Assembly (NCBI RefSeq): GCF_900094585.1
Contig: NZ_FMAG01000015.1
Location: forward strand, 58,163 to 122,162
Origin: Martinezella multihospitum
Lineage (GTDB): Bacteria; Pseudomonadota; Alphaproteobacteria; Rhizobiales; Rhizobiaceae
Direction of reading: 5' to 3'
DNA: 64,000 nucleotides
A model generated the notes under the pieces. That model made no database searches, was not told where the DNA came from, and saw nothing but the letters and a program-made list of their open reading frames with translations. Below, piece after piece: positions 54,020-62,324 of this stretch (position 1 is the stretch's first letter; every line of letters begins with the position of its first letter). A program made the position numbers and the translations under genes.

Positions 54020-54091
54020 CTATCGGTAGATAGACGTTGACATTCCCGACCGCCGAACTTAGCTTGGTCCAAGCGATCTATCGATAGATAG
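54020..54091. promoter_or_regulatory. Paired TetR-type operators before the isocitrate-lyase family gene
   Basis: CTATCGGTAGATAG (54020-54033) and CTATCGATAGATAG (54078-54091) stand 58 bp apart in the same orientation; the second is 81 bp before the start at 54172. Both fit CTATC-N4-GATAG. No TetR gene is adjacent, so control must be by a distant TetR in the window. Confidence 0.82.
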
Positions 54092-54171
54092 GTATGTGGC
54101 TAGAAATCCAGTTTCAAAGCGCAACACGCGTTTGACCGCTGGTTCCGACAGGTTGAGATAGGAGAAGACCA

Positions 54172-54918
54172 ATGAGCCAAGCCGACAAAGCCAAGGCGTT
54201 TGCAGCCCTTCACGTCAAGGGCGCCCCGCTGATTTTGTTCAATGCATGGGACGCCGGTAGCGCGAAGGCGATTGCCGAGGCGGGAGCGAAGGCGATCGCG
54301 ACGAGCAGCTGGTCTGTCGCGGCGGCGCAAGGATACGAGGATGGCGAGGATCTGCCGATCGCGATCGCTGAGCAGGTCGCGGGCAGGATCGCCGCCACTG
54401 TCGACGTCCCGGTCACCGTTGATTTCGAAGGCGGTTACAGCGACGACGATGATCAGCTCGCGTCCAATGTCTCCAAGCTCCTCGAGCTCGGCGTTATCGG
54501 CATCAACTTCGAGGACCGCGTGGTCAAGGGCAAGGGGCTTTATGATCCCGAGCGGCAGGCAAAGCGTATCGCGGCGATCCGCCGCGTCGCTGACCACAAG
54601 GGTGTCCCGTTCTTCATCAACGCCCGCAGCGATGTGTTTTTTGGAAACGGCTCCGATCCCGAAGATGCCCTGCGGCGCGAAAAGGCATATGCGGCGGCTG
54701 GTGCATCCGGCTTCTTCATTCCCGGCTTGACGGATGCAAGCCTGATCAAGCGGATCGCCAGCGAAGCGACGCTGCCTGTCAATGTTATGGTAATGGGCGG
54801 ACTGCCTTCCAACGACGAGCTCGTAAATCTCGGCGTTGCTCGCATCAGCTATGGGCCGATCCCGTATATCGAAGCCATGGACGCGCTGAAGAAGAAGGCG
54901 GAGACGCTTTTTTCGTAG
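54172..54918 (+). CDS. Isocitrate lyase/PEP mutase superfamily protein
   Basis: A 248-residue TIM-barrel enzyme. LILFNAWDAGSAKAIAEAGAKAIATSSW, VTVDFEGGYSDD and GINFEDRVVKGKGL are the family markers (metal-binding and substrate loop). Members cleave or rearrange C-C or C-P bonds in small carboxylates such as 2-methylisocitrate or oxaloacetate. The lyase Cys loop of true isocitrate lyase (KKCGH) is absent, so it is a family member of unassigned substrate. Two operators of the regulon lie upstream. Confidence 0.88.
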   Translation: MSQADKAKAFAALHVKGAPLILFNAWDAGSAKAIAEAGAKAIATSSWSVAAAQGYEDGEDLPIAIAEQVAGRIAATVDVPVTVDFEGGYSDDDDQLASNVSKLLELGVIGINFEDRVVKGKGLYDPERQAKRIAAIRRVADHKGVPFFINARSDVFFGNGSDPEDALRREKAYAAAGASGFFIPGLTDASLIKRIASEATLPVNVMVMGGLPSNDELVNLGVARISYGPIPYIEAMDALKKKAETLFS

Positions 54919-55107
54919 GAGCGCCCAATTTGAGCGGAAGTCCTCGGCGGGCACATCAAGCTCGCCAGGGCTCAATTAAGTTGTCGGAAAATGATTTCAT
55001 TGCTCGACGCGAAGACAATTCAAGCAATTTACCTGCTGTATGTCTGCCAAACGACCATGTCCGAAAACCGCCAGACGTGAGAGAGGGCTGCCGCCATAGT
55101 CGCGCTC

Positions 55108-56589
55108 ATGGATATCGATCAAAATGCATGTTATGAGGCCATAAGTGCCCGCGATCGCCGCTTTGACGGCCGCTTTTTCACTGCAGTCAAGACGACCGGC
55201 ATCTATTGCCGGCCGATCTGCCCGGCGGCGACACCCAAGCGGCAGAATGTGGTGTTCTATCCGACGGCTGCGGCGGCGGGCGAAGCTGGCTATCGCCCAT
55301 GCCTGCGTTGTCGGCCGGAAGCGACGCCCGACATCGGCGCTTGGCGGGGATCGTTCAATACGGTCAACCGGGCCCTTGCCCTCATCGAGGATGGCGCCCT
55401 CGACGATGAGGGCGACGTCGGCACGCTCGCTGCCCGCCTCGGGGTCGGCGAGCGACACCTGCGCCGGCTGTTCCGCGAGCATCTTGGTGCCTCGCCGATT
55501 GCTGTCGCGCAGACCACGCGCGTTCATCTTGCGAAGCAGCTGCTACACGAAACGCAGTTGCCCATGAGCGAAGTCGCGCTCGCGTCAGGTTTCGGCAGTG
55601 TCCGACGGTTCAATGAGACATTTCAGACGCTGTTTGGTCGCAGCCCGAGCTCGCTGCGCCGGGGAGGGCGGTCCGAGGTTGCAGCGGCGACCGGCGGCGT
55701 GACGGTTCGGCTTCGCTACCGTGCGCCATATGACTGGCCGGCAATGCTGAGCTTCCTTTCCGCGCGCGCTATTCCTGGAATGGAGTTGGTTGAGGATGAT
55801 GCCTACAGTCGCGTCATCGATCTGGGCGGAGCGATCGGCTCGGTTCAAGTCACGCAAGCGCGCGATGAGGACGCGCTGATCGCCCATATCAGGTTTCCGG
55901 TGCTTTTGCGGTTGCCCGCTATCATTGCACGGCTCTGGCGTGTGTTTGACCTTACGGCGGATCCGGAGGCGATCAACGAGCACTTGGTGCGCGACGCCAG
56001 GCTCGCGCCGATGGTTGCCGCCCGCCCGGGTCTGCGTGCACCTGGTGGATGGGACGGGTTTGAGCTCGCGGTCCGGGCGATTCTCGGCCAGCAGATCACG
56101 GTCAAGGCTGCCATCGGTCTCGCGGGAAAGCTGGTCGAACGCTACGGCGAGCCGGCACTACCGTCGGCGACGGGCGACGCGCGTTTAACACACGCATTTC
56201 CGCGACCCGAGCGAATGGCGAGTGACGACCTCCAACTCGGAATGCCGCCTTCGCGCGTGCGTTCATTACGCAGTCTCGCGTCCGCCGTGGCGGACGATCC
56301 GAATCTGCTCGGAATGGGGCGAAGCCTGGAAGAGGCAATTGAACGATTGAAGGCTCTGCCCGGCGTCGGCGAGTGGACTGCGCATTACATCGCGCTGCGA
56401 GGAATGCGTGAGCCCGATGCCTTTCCTGCTGGGGACGTCGGGCTTATGCGCGCGTTCGCCGACGAGACAGGCCTGCGGCCGACCGCGGCTCAGCTACTGG
56501 AGCGCGCCGAGGCGTGGCGGCCCTGGCGGGCTTATGCGGCCCAACATCTCTGGGCTGCTTCTTCGACTGTGGCTGGGAAGGCGGCCTGA
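55108..56589 (+). CDS. alkA: Ada-type zinc/AraC domain fused to AlkA DNA glycosylase
   Basis: A 493-residue adaptive-response protein. Residues 24-70 form an Ada N-terminal zinc domain with Cys34, Cys38, Cys65 and Cys68; Cys34 is the methyl acceptor in Ada. Residues about 80-180 form an AraC HTH (GDVGTLAARLGVGERHLRRLFREHLG). The C-terminal half is AlkA with the HhH (LPGVGEWTAHYIALRG) and catalytic Asp in PAGDVGLMR. It excises alkylated bases and activates alkylation repair. An ogt gene follows on the opposite strand, tail to tail. Confidence 0.94.
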   Translation: MDIDQNACYEAISARDRRFDGRFFTAVKTTGIYCRPICPAATPKRQNVVFYPTAAAAGEAGYRPCLRCRPEATPDIGAWRGSFNTVNRALALIEDGALDDEGDVGTLAARLGVGERHLRRLFREHLGASPIAVAQTTRVHLAKQLLHETQLPMSEVALASGFGSVRRFNETFQTLFGRSPSSLRRGGRSEVAAATGGVTVRLRYRAPYDWPAMLSFLSARAIPGMELVEDDAYSRVIDLGGAIGSVQVTQARDEDALIAHIRFPVLLRLPAIIARLWRVFDLTADPEAINEHLVRDARLAPMVAARPGLRAPGGWDGFELAVRAILGQQITVKAAIGLAGKLVERYGEPALPSATGDARLTHAFPRPERMASDDLQLGMPPSRVRSLRSLASAVADDPNLLGMGRSLEEAIERLKALPGVGEWTAHYIALRGMREPDAFPAGDVGLMRAFADETGLRPTAAQLLERAEAWRPWRAYAAQHLWAASSTVAGKAA

Positions 56590-56642
56590 GGCAGCGCGCC
56601 AGGTCGCGACGGCGATCACCACGCCGCGACGACGCCGGCAAA

Positions 56643-57122
56643 CTACGCGGCCTCGATTCCAAGGAGACACTCCTTGGCAGCTAGACCACCGGCAAATCCC
56701 GTAAGCGAGCCGTCTTTGCCGATGACGCGATGGCACGGAGCCACGATCGAGATCGGATTTTTCCCGTTTGCCGCTCCGACGGCCCGGAAAGCACCAGGCT
56801 TGCCGATCGCGTACGCGATGTCGCTGTAGGTTCGAGTCTGTCCAAACGGAATGTTCAGTAGTTCGGACCAGACCCGCTTTTGAAACGCGGTCCCGACGAA
56901 GTCGAGAGGCAGATCGAATGTCTTGCGCGCGCCGGCGAAATATTCCCCCAGCTGGCGCTCGACGAGCAACAAAATGGGGTGGTCGACATTTTCGACGAGC
57001 GGCGCAACGCGCACGCGCTTGGGATCATCGTTCTCCCAGAGTATCGCAGCGAGAGCGACATCGGTCGCCACGATCTTGAGCAATCCGACCGGAGTTGCGA
57101 CTGTCTTGAACGCGAAAGCCAT
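56643..57122 (-). CDS. ogt: Methylated-DNA-protein cysteine methyltransferase
   Basis: A 159-residue O6-methylguanine repair protein. The suicide Cys lies in IVAPCHRVIG, after FQKRVWSELLNIPFGQTRTYSDIAYAIG and AVGAANGKNP (DNA-binding and active-site blocks). It removes methyl groups from O6-methylguanine. It converges with the AlkA fusion gene, so the two form an alkylation-repair block. A GGA-rich site precedes the ATG. Confidence 0.95.
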   Translation of the reverse strand: MAFAFKTVATPVGLLKIVATDVALAAILWENDDPKRVRVAPLVENVDHPILLLVERQLGEYFAGARKTFDLPLDFVGTAFQKRVWSELLNIPFGQTRTYSDIAYAIGKPGAFRAVGAANGKNPISIVAPCHRVIGKDGSLTGFAGGLAAKECLLGIEAA

Positions 57123-57206
57123 GTAGGTCCTCCAAATCGATGTTCATTGATAGCCGAGACGCGAAAACCTTTCGCGTCTCGGGGTCCAAAGGTCTCAGCG
57201 CCGGGC

Positions 57207-57980
57207 TTACTGCCGCCCAGCCATAATGCCGCCGTCAACGGACAGAACGACGCCTGTGATCCACTCCGCCTGATCCGAGGCCAGAAACAGCATAGCTTCC
57301 GCCGCGTCCTCCGGCTGGCCGTTGCGGCCGAGAGGGTGCATCGCGTTGAAGGTCGGAAGCACCTGCGCGACTTGCTCGTCGCTCAGGAAGGTGTTGAAAA
57401 CCGGCGTCTCGATAATGCCCGGAGCGATCGCGTTGACCCGGATCTTGTCGGCTGCGAGTTCGATCGCAAGATTCTTCGTCAATGCATGCACGCCGGCCTT
57501 CGCCGCCGAATATGCAGATGACGGCGTCGCACCGATCGCCTGGAGAGCCCACATCGAGCCAGTCTGAACGATTGCGCCGCCCCGGCCGGCAGCCTTCATT
57601 GCTTTCGCTGCGGCCTGCGCGGCGAAGAAGCTTCCCTTGAGGATAGCATTGGCGAAACGGTCATATTCGGCTTCGTCGACCTCGAGGAACGGCTTAGGGG
57701 TGAAAATACCCGCGTTGTTGAAAAGCACGTCCAGCCGTCCAAAGTGGTAGAGAGCAGCCTTGACCGCAGCTTCACCGGTTGCGGGCGACGCGACATCCCC
57801 GACCTGGGGGATCGCAAGCTTCCCTGTCGGATCGATGTCCTTGGCCGCGGCCTCGGTCTTCGCTGCGTTTCGGCCATTGATGACAACGCGGCCGCCCTCC
57901 GCCACGAAGCGCCGCGCCACTTCCTTCCCCATTCCCGAATTGCCACCGGTGATGATCGCTACCTTATCCTGAAATCGCAT
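57207..57980 (-). CDS. Short-chain dehydrogenase/reductase
   Basis: A 257-residue classical SDR. Nucleotide-binding TGGNSGMG near residue 11, NNAG near 85, catalytic Ser (TGSMW), Tyr-x3-Lys (YSAAKAG) and PGIIETPVF are all present. ATG at 57980 is chosen by the family start (MRFQDKVAIITGG). It reduces a carbonyl or oxidises an alcohol with NAD(P)H. It diverges from the DUF1993 gene across two operators, so both are probably repressed by a TetR of this group. Confidence 0.94.
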   Translation of the reverse strand: MRFQDKVAIITGGNSGMGKEVARRFVAEGGRVVINGRNAAKTEAAAKDIDPTGKLAIPQVGDVASPATGEAAVKAALYHFGRLDVLFNNAGIFTPKPFLEVDEAEYDRFANAILKGSFFAAQAAAKAMKAAGRGGAIVQTGSMWALQAIGATPSSAYSAAKAGVHALTKNLAIELAADKIRVNAIAPGIIETPVFNTFLSDEQVAQVLPTFNAMHPLGRNGQPEDAAEAMLFLASDQAEWITGVVLSVDGGIMAGRQ

Positions 57981-58003
57981 AGCCCTTTTCCTTGCGTTGA
58001 TAC

Positions 58004-58072
58004 CTATCGATAGATAGACATTCTCTTGGATAACCGGCGACGAACCGCAGGTCAATACCTATCTATCGATAG
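58004..58072. promoter_or_regulatory. Paired TetR-type operators between the SDR and DUF1993 genes
   Basis: CTATCGATAGATAG (58004-58017) and CTATCTATCGATAG (58059-58072) are exact copies in opposite orientation, 55 bp apart, in a divergent promoter. The first lies 24 bp before the SDR start, the second 88 bp before the DUF1993 start. The inverted arrangement suits co-regulation of both genes. Confidence 0.85.
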
Positions 58073-58159
58073 ACAGTCACCGAGATGGATTGTATGAAGG
58101 GGCATCCCCGAAAACTCCGTCATGCCCACCAGGGCTACGTTCGAACAGAGGTTCCGACG

Positions 58160-58666
58160 ATGTATTATGAAGTTGTCTCGCAATGCACGCAGTCGCTGAA
58201 GTTGGTCGAAGGCTGGCTCGACAAAGCTGAGGCATTCGCGAAAGCTGAGAACCTCGATGTTGATACGTTGTTGAAGGGTAGCCTTGCACCGGACATGAAA
58301 CCATTGATCTATCAGGTACAGAGCGCTTGCGACTATGTGAAGGCCGGAGCGGCTTGGCTGTCGGGTCAAAAGGCGCCGAGACACGAGGATAATGAGAGGA
58401 CGGTCGAGGAGTTGCGCGCTCGCATACGCAAGACGGTCGATTTTGCGAACAGCGTCACTCAGGAGCAGTACCGAGACGCCGAAAGCCAACAGATCAGCCT
58501 GTCGTGGGCGCCCGGAAAGGTTCTCGGCGGCAAGGACTACCTTCTTCAGATGACGATCCCGAATGTCTATTTTCACATTGCGATGGTCTACGCGATCCTT
58601 CGCAACCACGGCGTCGACGTCGGTAAGATGGACTTCCTCGGGCCCGTCAATTTCGTCGACGCGTGA
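58160..58666 (+). CDS. DUF1993 family protein
   Basis: A 168-residue protein with DUF1993/DinB-like four-helix-bundle features: YYEVVSQCTQSLKLVEGWLDKAEAF, ACDYVKAGAAWLSGQ and NVYFHIAMVYAILRNHGVDVGKMDFLG. Related proteins often sit beside SDR genes or redox regulators; catalytic role unknown. ATG at 58160 is favoured over an upstream in-frame ATG at 58085 that lies close to the operator. Confidence 0.87.
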   Translation: MYYEVVSQCTQSLKLVEGWLDKAEAFAKAENLDVDTLLKGSLAPDMKPLIYQVQSACDYVKAGAAWLSGQKAPRHEDNERTVEELRARIRKTVDFANSVTQEQYRDAESQQISLSWAPGKVLGGKDYLLQMTIPNVYFHIAMVYAILRNHGVDVGKMDFLGPVNFVDA

Positions 58667-58753
58667 GCGTGTAAGTCGCTCGGCCTCAAACGGGTGGGCG
58701 GCCTTTCATTCACGAGCCCCGGCTGAGGGCCAGCGGGAATGGTGCGGCGCGCA

Positions 58754-59263
58754 TTAGCCTTCAATGGCCAGGCGACAGGCCGAATATGCGCGGACAAGCG
58801 CGTCGAGGCTGAAACCTCGGTTAAGTCCGCTTGGATTGGGCAATACCCATGCAGGGACACCTCCAAAGTCAAAGGGCTGGCGGCCCCAGGTCGTGTCGTT
58901 CACCTGCAGCATTTCCGCGAGCGCGCGTTTGCCGAGGAATGCGATCGCCCGTGGCGCAAGGTTGCAGATCCGCCCTTCAAGGCCCGTCCGGGCGTCTCGA
59001 AATTCTCCCGCCGTAATCTCGCTTGCCCGCCGCGTTGGGCGGCGCACGGCGGTTGTGAGCCCGCATCCATAGGCGAGCAGGCGGCGTTCATCCTTGGGCT
59101 CCAGGCGCTCGTCAGTGAAACCTGCAAGATGAAGCACGGTCCAGAAACGATTGCTCGGTGTCGAGAAGCTGTGACCGGACGATTCCGTGCTCATGCCCGG
59201 ATTGAGCCCGCAAAAGATGACCTTCAGCCCATTCTCAAGAATGTCGGGCTCATAACCGGCCAT
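58754..59263 (-). CDS. mug: Mismatch-specific uracil/thymine DNA glycosylase (Mug)
   Basis: A 169-residue DNA glycosylase with FCGLNPGMSTESSGHSF (active-site GLNPG) and VLPNPSGLN. Mug excises uracil or ethenocytosine opposite guanine and can act on T:G pairs that arise from 5-methylcytosine. It stands alone between DUF1993 and a TetR gene. In a replicon that also encodes a C5-cytosine methyltransferase and Vsr, it adds a further T:G/U:G repair activity. Confidence 0.93.
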   Translation of the reverse strand: MAGYEPDILENGLKVIFCGLNPGMSTESSGHSFSTPSNRFWTVLHLAGFTDERLEPKDERRLLAYGCGLTTAVRRPTRRASEITAGEFRDARTGLEGRICNLAPRAIAFLGKRALAEMLQVNDTTWGRQPFDFGGVPAWVLPNPSGLNRGFSLDALVRAYSACRLAIEG

Positions 59264-59357
59264 GCCGACCTGTCCTCAGTGTCGTCGCCCATTGAATAGC
59301 GGAAGGCAGCGAAGCGTACCGGCCGAACCGCCAGGTGAGGCTGGCGGTCGGGACGGT

Positions 59358-59894
59358 CTACGCTGCGGCAAGCGCGGGAGTTACCAGGCTCGCGGTCGCA
59401 TGATCGAAGGCGCTGATGTCGCCGTACGCACGTGCCAGAATCAATCCACCTTCGAGCGTTGCCATGATCTGGAAAGCGCGTTCCGCAGCGTTCGGTCCGC
59501 CGATCCGGCTCGAAAGATCATCGATGCATCGGCGGAAATAGGTCTCGATCTCTTCGAGGACCTCGGAGGGTAAACCGCCGGCTTCGGCGCCGAGCATGCC
59601 GTTCAGACACATGCGTCCATCGCGTTCAATTTCGTTGCGGAAGATCGATCGATAGACCGCGATGACCTCATCAGCGGTTTCTCCGGGCCGTCGGCCGACG
59701 AGGTCGAAGAAGCGCTCGCCGTAGCGTCTGACGACGGCTGCGGCCATTCCCGCCTTGGTGGGAAAATGATGGTGGACGCTTGCGCTTTTGATCCCGATTT
59801 CCGCCGCAAGCTCGCGAAAGCTGAACCCCCGGTAGCCAGCGTCGCACATGCGAGCCTCGGCCAGGTCCAATAAACGGTTAGCAGTTTCAGTCAT
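59358..59894 (-). CDS. TetR family regulator, copy 3 of 3 related paralogues
   Basis: A 178-residue repressor. The HTH contains GFSFRELAAEIGIKSASVHHHFPTK-type sequence (residues 23-47), matching the copy at 5192 nearly exactly. Cys96 lies in RMCLNGMLGAEAG; the second Cys of the other copies is Asn here. GGAG precedes the ATG. Two operators lie between it and the methyltransferase at 60248. It is probably autoregulated and could control the whole distributed regulon. Confidence 0.92.
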   Translation of the reverse strand: MTETANRLLDLAEARMCDAGYRGFSFRELAAEIGIKSASVHHHFPTKAGMAAAVVRRYGERFFDLVGRRPGETADEVIAVYRSIFRNEIERDGRMCLNGMLGAEAGGLPSEVLEEIETYFRRCIDDLSSRIGGPNAAERAFQIMATLEGGLILARAYGDISAFDHATASLVTPALAAA

Positions 59895-59909
59895 GTCAAA
59901 GTCTCCTGT

Positions 59910-59973
59910 CTATCGATAGATAGATGGAAAACGAGAAAATTACTAGGGGGTACCCATATCTATCTATCGATAG
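59910..59973. promoter_or_regulatory. Paired TetR-type operators before tetR3 and the methyltransferase
   Basis: CTATCGATAGATAG (59910-59923) and CTATCTATCGATAG (59960-59973) are exact copies in opposite orientation, 50 bp apart, mirroring the pair at 58004-58072. The first lies 15 bp before the tetR start codon, by its ribosome-binding site. The second points to the gene at 60248, about 275 bp away. Confidence 0.85.
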
Positions 59974-60247
59974 AATGGAACGCGATCCATAGACGACGGG
60001 GGTTCAACCCTTTCGCGCGCGACGACGAGCTTGCATGGAGCTCTACGCGTGTCCGGCGGATCATGATCGCGATCGGCCCCCACGGTCTTCAATCAACTCA
60101 AACGAGTCGGAATCGCCGGCACACTTCGACGCTGAGCGAACCATTTGCAATGTCGCATGTGATACGGACAAGATCGGAGATCATCGTGGACGATCGTCTT
60201 AGTACCGACGTGTGCTCATTTTTGGAGCAATTCTGTGAGGTGTAGCC
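59974..60247. other. Gap between operators and methyltransferase gene
   Basis: No gene of significance; a short frame on each strand lacks coding features. The distance to the GTG start is long for a direct operator, so an internal promoter is likely. Confidence 0.45.
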
Positions 60248-61303
60248 GTGCCAGATACGACGACGTCGACCGCTGCCGTCGCAGGACCAGACACTATTCA
60301 GCGCCTTCAGTCGAGCGTTCCTGAGGCCCTTGCCCTGATGGCGGCGATGGAGCTTGATCTCTTCTCGCATCTGACCACCGGCATACACGAAAGTGCTGCG
60401 CTCGCATCAGCTTTGTCGGTAAGGGAGGATCGGCTGCTTCGATTGCTCTACGCATTGACGGCGATCGGGCTCGTCGAGCGGCGCGTTCAAGGTTTCGCAA
60501 ACTCGGCGGAGGCTGCGACCTATCTGGACCGGAAATCGCCTTCCTTTGTCGGCGATTTACATCGCTTTTGGCGCGAGATCTGGTCGGCCGACATGCACAC
60601 GGCTGAGAGCATCCGGTCAGGCAAACCGGCTTGCAAACTGGACTTCGAAGCCGCATCAGAGAACGATCTGCTTCGGATTCTTCGCGCGACACATCCAAAC
60701 ACGCTCCGGGCCGGCCGAGATTTGCTCAAGCGCTACGACTTCTCAGGCTGCCGGTCGATTATCGACATTGGCGGCGGTTCGGGAGGGCTCGTTGCGACTT
60801 TATGCCAGGCGCACCCAGCCATTCAGGGAACGCTGTTCGACCTTCCACGAACAGCCGCACTCGCTCGGCAGATCCTGCAAGAAGCCGATGGAGGAGGGCG
60901 AGTCATTGTCGAAGAAGGCGACATTCTGAAAAGCTCACCGAGTGGAACGCACGACGTCGTCATCATGCGGGCGCTGATTCAGACGCTTGCTGGAGCAGAT
61001 GCAGCCCGCGCGATCTCGAACGCCGCCGCGTTGCTGCCAATCGGCGGTCACATCTATATCATCGGCGCCGGGATCCTGGATAACGATCGAACATCGCCGC
61101 GTTCGGCGGTGTTCATGAATCTCACGTTTCTCAATCTCTACGACGGCGGCGCCTCATACACGGAAGCTGAGCACGTCAGCTGGCTCGAAGCAGCTGGGTG
61201 CGATTTGCGCGAGCGCGCGCCGTTGCACAACGGCAGCATCATACGCGCGCAAAAAATCTCCAACGAACGATCCAGCCCGTCAGCTAGGACGGCGGCGGAT
61301 TAA
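60248..61303 (+). CDS. SAM-dependent methyltransferase (O-methyltransferase type)
   Basis: A 351-residue enzyme. An N-terminal winged-helix dimerisation domain (ALMAAMELDLFSHLTTGIHESAALASALSVREDRLLRLLYALTAIG) and a Rossmann SAM domain with IIDIGGGSGGLVATL and DLPRTAAL. This layout is that of plant-like and bacterial small-molecule O-methyltransferases (hydroxyindole/acetylserotonin type). GTG start. A hairpin follows the stop at 61312. Substrate unknown; regulated possibly by TetR3. Confidence 0.9.
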   Translation: MPDTTTSTAAVAGPDTIQRLQSSVPEALALMAAMELDLFSHLTTGIHESAALASALSVREDRLLRLLYALTAIGLVERRVQGFANSAEAATYLDRKSPSFVGDLHRFWREIWSADMHTAESIRSGKPACKLDFEAASENDLLRILRATHPNTLRAGRDLLKRYDFSGCRSIIDIGGGSGGLVATLCQAHPAIQGTLFDLPRTAALARQILQEADGGGRVIVEEGDILKSSPSGTHDVVIMRALIQTLAGADAARAISNAAALLPIGGHIYIIGAGILDNDRTSPRSAVFMNLTFLNLYDGGASYTEAEHVSWLEAAGCDLRERAPLHNGSIIRAQKISNERSSPSARTAAD

Positions 61304-61311
61304 GGCGGATC

Positions 61312-61328
61312 GGGGGCGTAAAGCCCCC
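61312..61328. terminator. Hairpin between convergent genes
   Basis: GGGGGC / GCCCCC with a 5-base loop lies between the methyltransferase stop and the ArdC-like gene stop. It can terminate transcription from both sides, though no long T run follows. Confidence 0.6.
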
Positions 61329-61354
61329 TCCATCGATGAACGCAACCTGGAGCA

Positions 61355-62284
61355 TCAGGCCGCCTCCCGCTCGGCTTCGGATTTTGGTTGGAGCGAGTGC
61401 AGGAAAGCGGCCGCGCGCTGCGCATGGGCGGCGGCCTGGAAAATCGCGCGCTTGTCGCCTTGCAGGACCTGCAGCCAAGATTGCACATAGCTCGCGTGCT
61501 CGGGCCGTGGCTCAAGCTCAGGCACGATTCCAAGGTCGGCGCAGAGCAACGCCGATCCGATCTCGGCGACCAGCTCTTCCCTCGCGCGTTCGCTGCGGTC
61601 CTTCGCATATCGGCTGAGATCGCGACCGACGCGGCGCGAATCTGCAGTCCAGTGTACATGCTCATGGCTCAACACAGCAACGTAAGACGCTGCATCGCGA
61701 AAGCTCTCGAACGGCGGCATTTGAATATGATCGGTCGAGGGCGCATAAAACGCATGGGAACCGCCGTGTCGGATCACCGAGCCGGTATTAGCGAAGAAGC
61801 GGTCGGCCTGCTCGATCCGCTGGACCTGATCAATCACCGGCGCCTGTCGCTGATAGACATGATCGGGCAATCCAGCGATCTGCTCGACGTTGAAAACGGA
61901 ATACGTCTTGAGGAACGGAATGTCGCGTTCGACCTCGCCGCCATTCCCGTCGGTCTCCGTCCGGGTGAAGCGGCTCGCATAGATGACGGTCGCGCCTGAC
62001 TCGCCCTTGCGGACGTGGCCGTCAAGCTCGATCGCCTGCTTGAACGTCATCCAGATCGGGGAGGTGAAGCCGCGTGCAAGCGCTTCCGACCAGAGAAGGA
62101 GCACGTTCATGCCGCTGTAGGGTTCACCATTATGGCGGAGTGGCCGGGTGATAGACCGTCCACCGTGGCCGGCAGCACTCCACGGCTGGACCCAGGGACG
62201 AACACCCTTTTCGAGATCGGCCACGATGCGATCGGTGATGCGCGCATAGATATCAGCGCGCGAGTTTTCTTTCTTCTCGGTCAT
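61355..62284 (-). CDS. ArdC-like antirestriction protein (ssDNA-binding + zincin domain)
   Basis: A 309-residue protein. The N-terminal ArdC ssDNA-binding domain reads ADIYARITDRIVADLEKGVRPWVQPW and LLLWSEALARGFTSPIWMTFKQA; the C-terminal metallopeptidase-like part has SYVAVLSHEHVHWTADS (HExxH-like HEHVH). ArdC-type proteins protect entering plasmid DNA from restriction. ATG at 62284 follows GGAGGTTCAGGAA. The leader contains a hairpin motif shared with the DUF736 gene. A longer frame upstream is ruled out by that leader. Confidence 0.92.
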   Translation of the reverse strand: MTEKKENSRADIYARITDRIVADLEKGVRPWVQPWSAAGHGGRSITRPLRHNGEPYSGMNVLLLWSEALARGFTSPIWMTFKQAIELDGHVRKGESGATVIYASRFTRTETDGNGGEVERDIPFLKTYSVFNVEQIAGLPDHVYQRQAPVIDQVQRIEQADRFFANTGSVIRHGGSHAFYAPSTDHIQMPPFESFRDAASYVAVLSHEHVHWTADSRRVGRDLSRYAKDRSERAREELVAEIGSALLCADLGIVPELEPRPEHASYVQSWLQVLQGDKRAIFQAAAHAQRAAAFLHSLQPKSEAEREAA

Positions 62285-62307
62285 TTCCTGAACCTCCGTT
62301 TGAAGGT

Positions 62308-62324
62308 CGCGCCCATCGCGACCC
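62308..62324 (-). promoter_or_regulatory. Leader hairpin motif, copy 2 (before ArdC-like gene)
   Basis: CGCGCCCATCGCGACCC on the plus strand, identical to 47594-47610, lies 23 bp before the start codon. In the transcript GTCGCG and CGCGAC can pair around a five-base loop. See finding. Confidence 0.65.

Noticed and set aside
53770..54072. Minus-strand frame of 100 codons upstream of the isocitrate-lyase family gene
   Set aside because: It overlaps the operators, has no ribosome-binding site and no family resemblance.
59640..59657. Partial operator-like GATCGATCGATAG
   Set aside because: It lies within the tetR3 coding sequence and matches only one half of CTATC-N4-GATAG.
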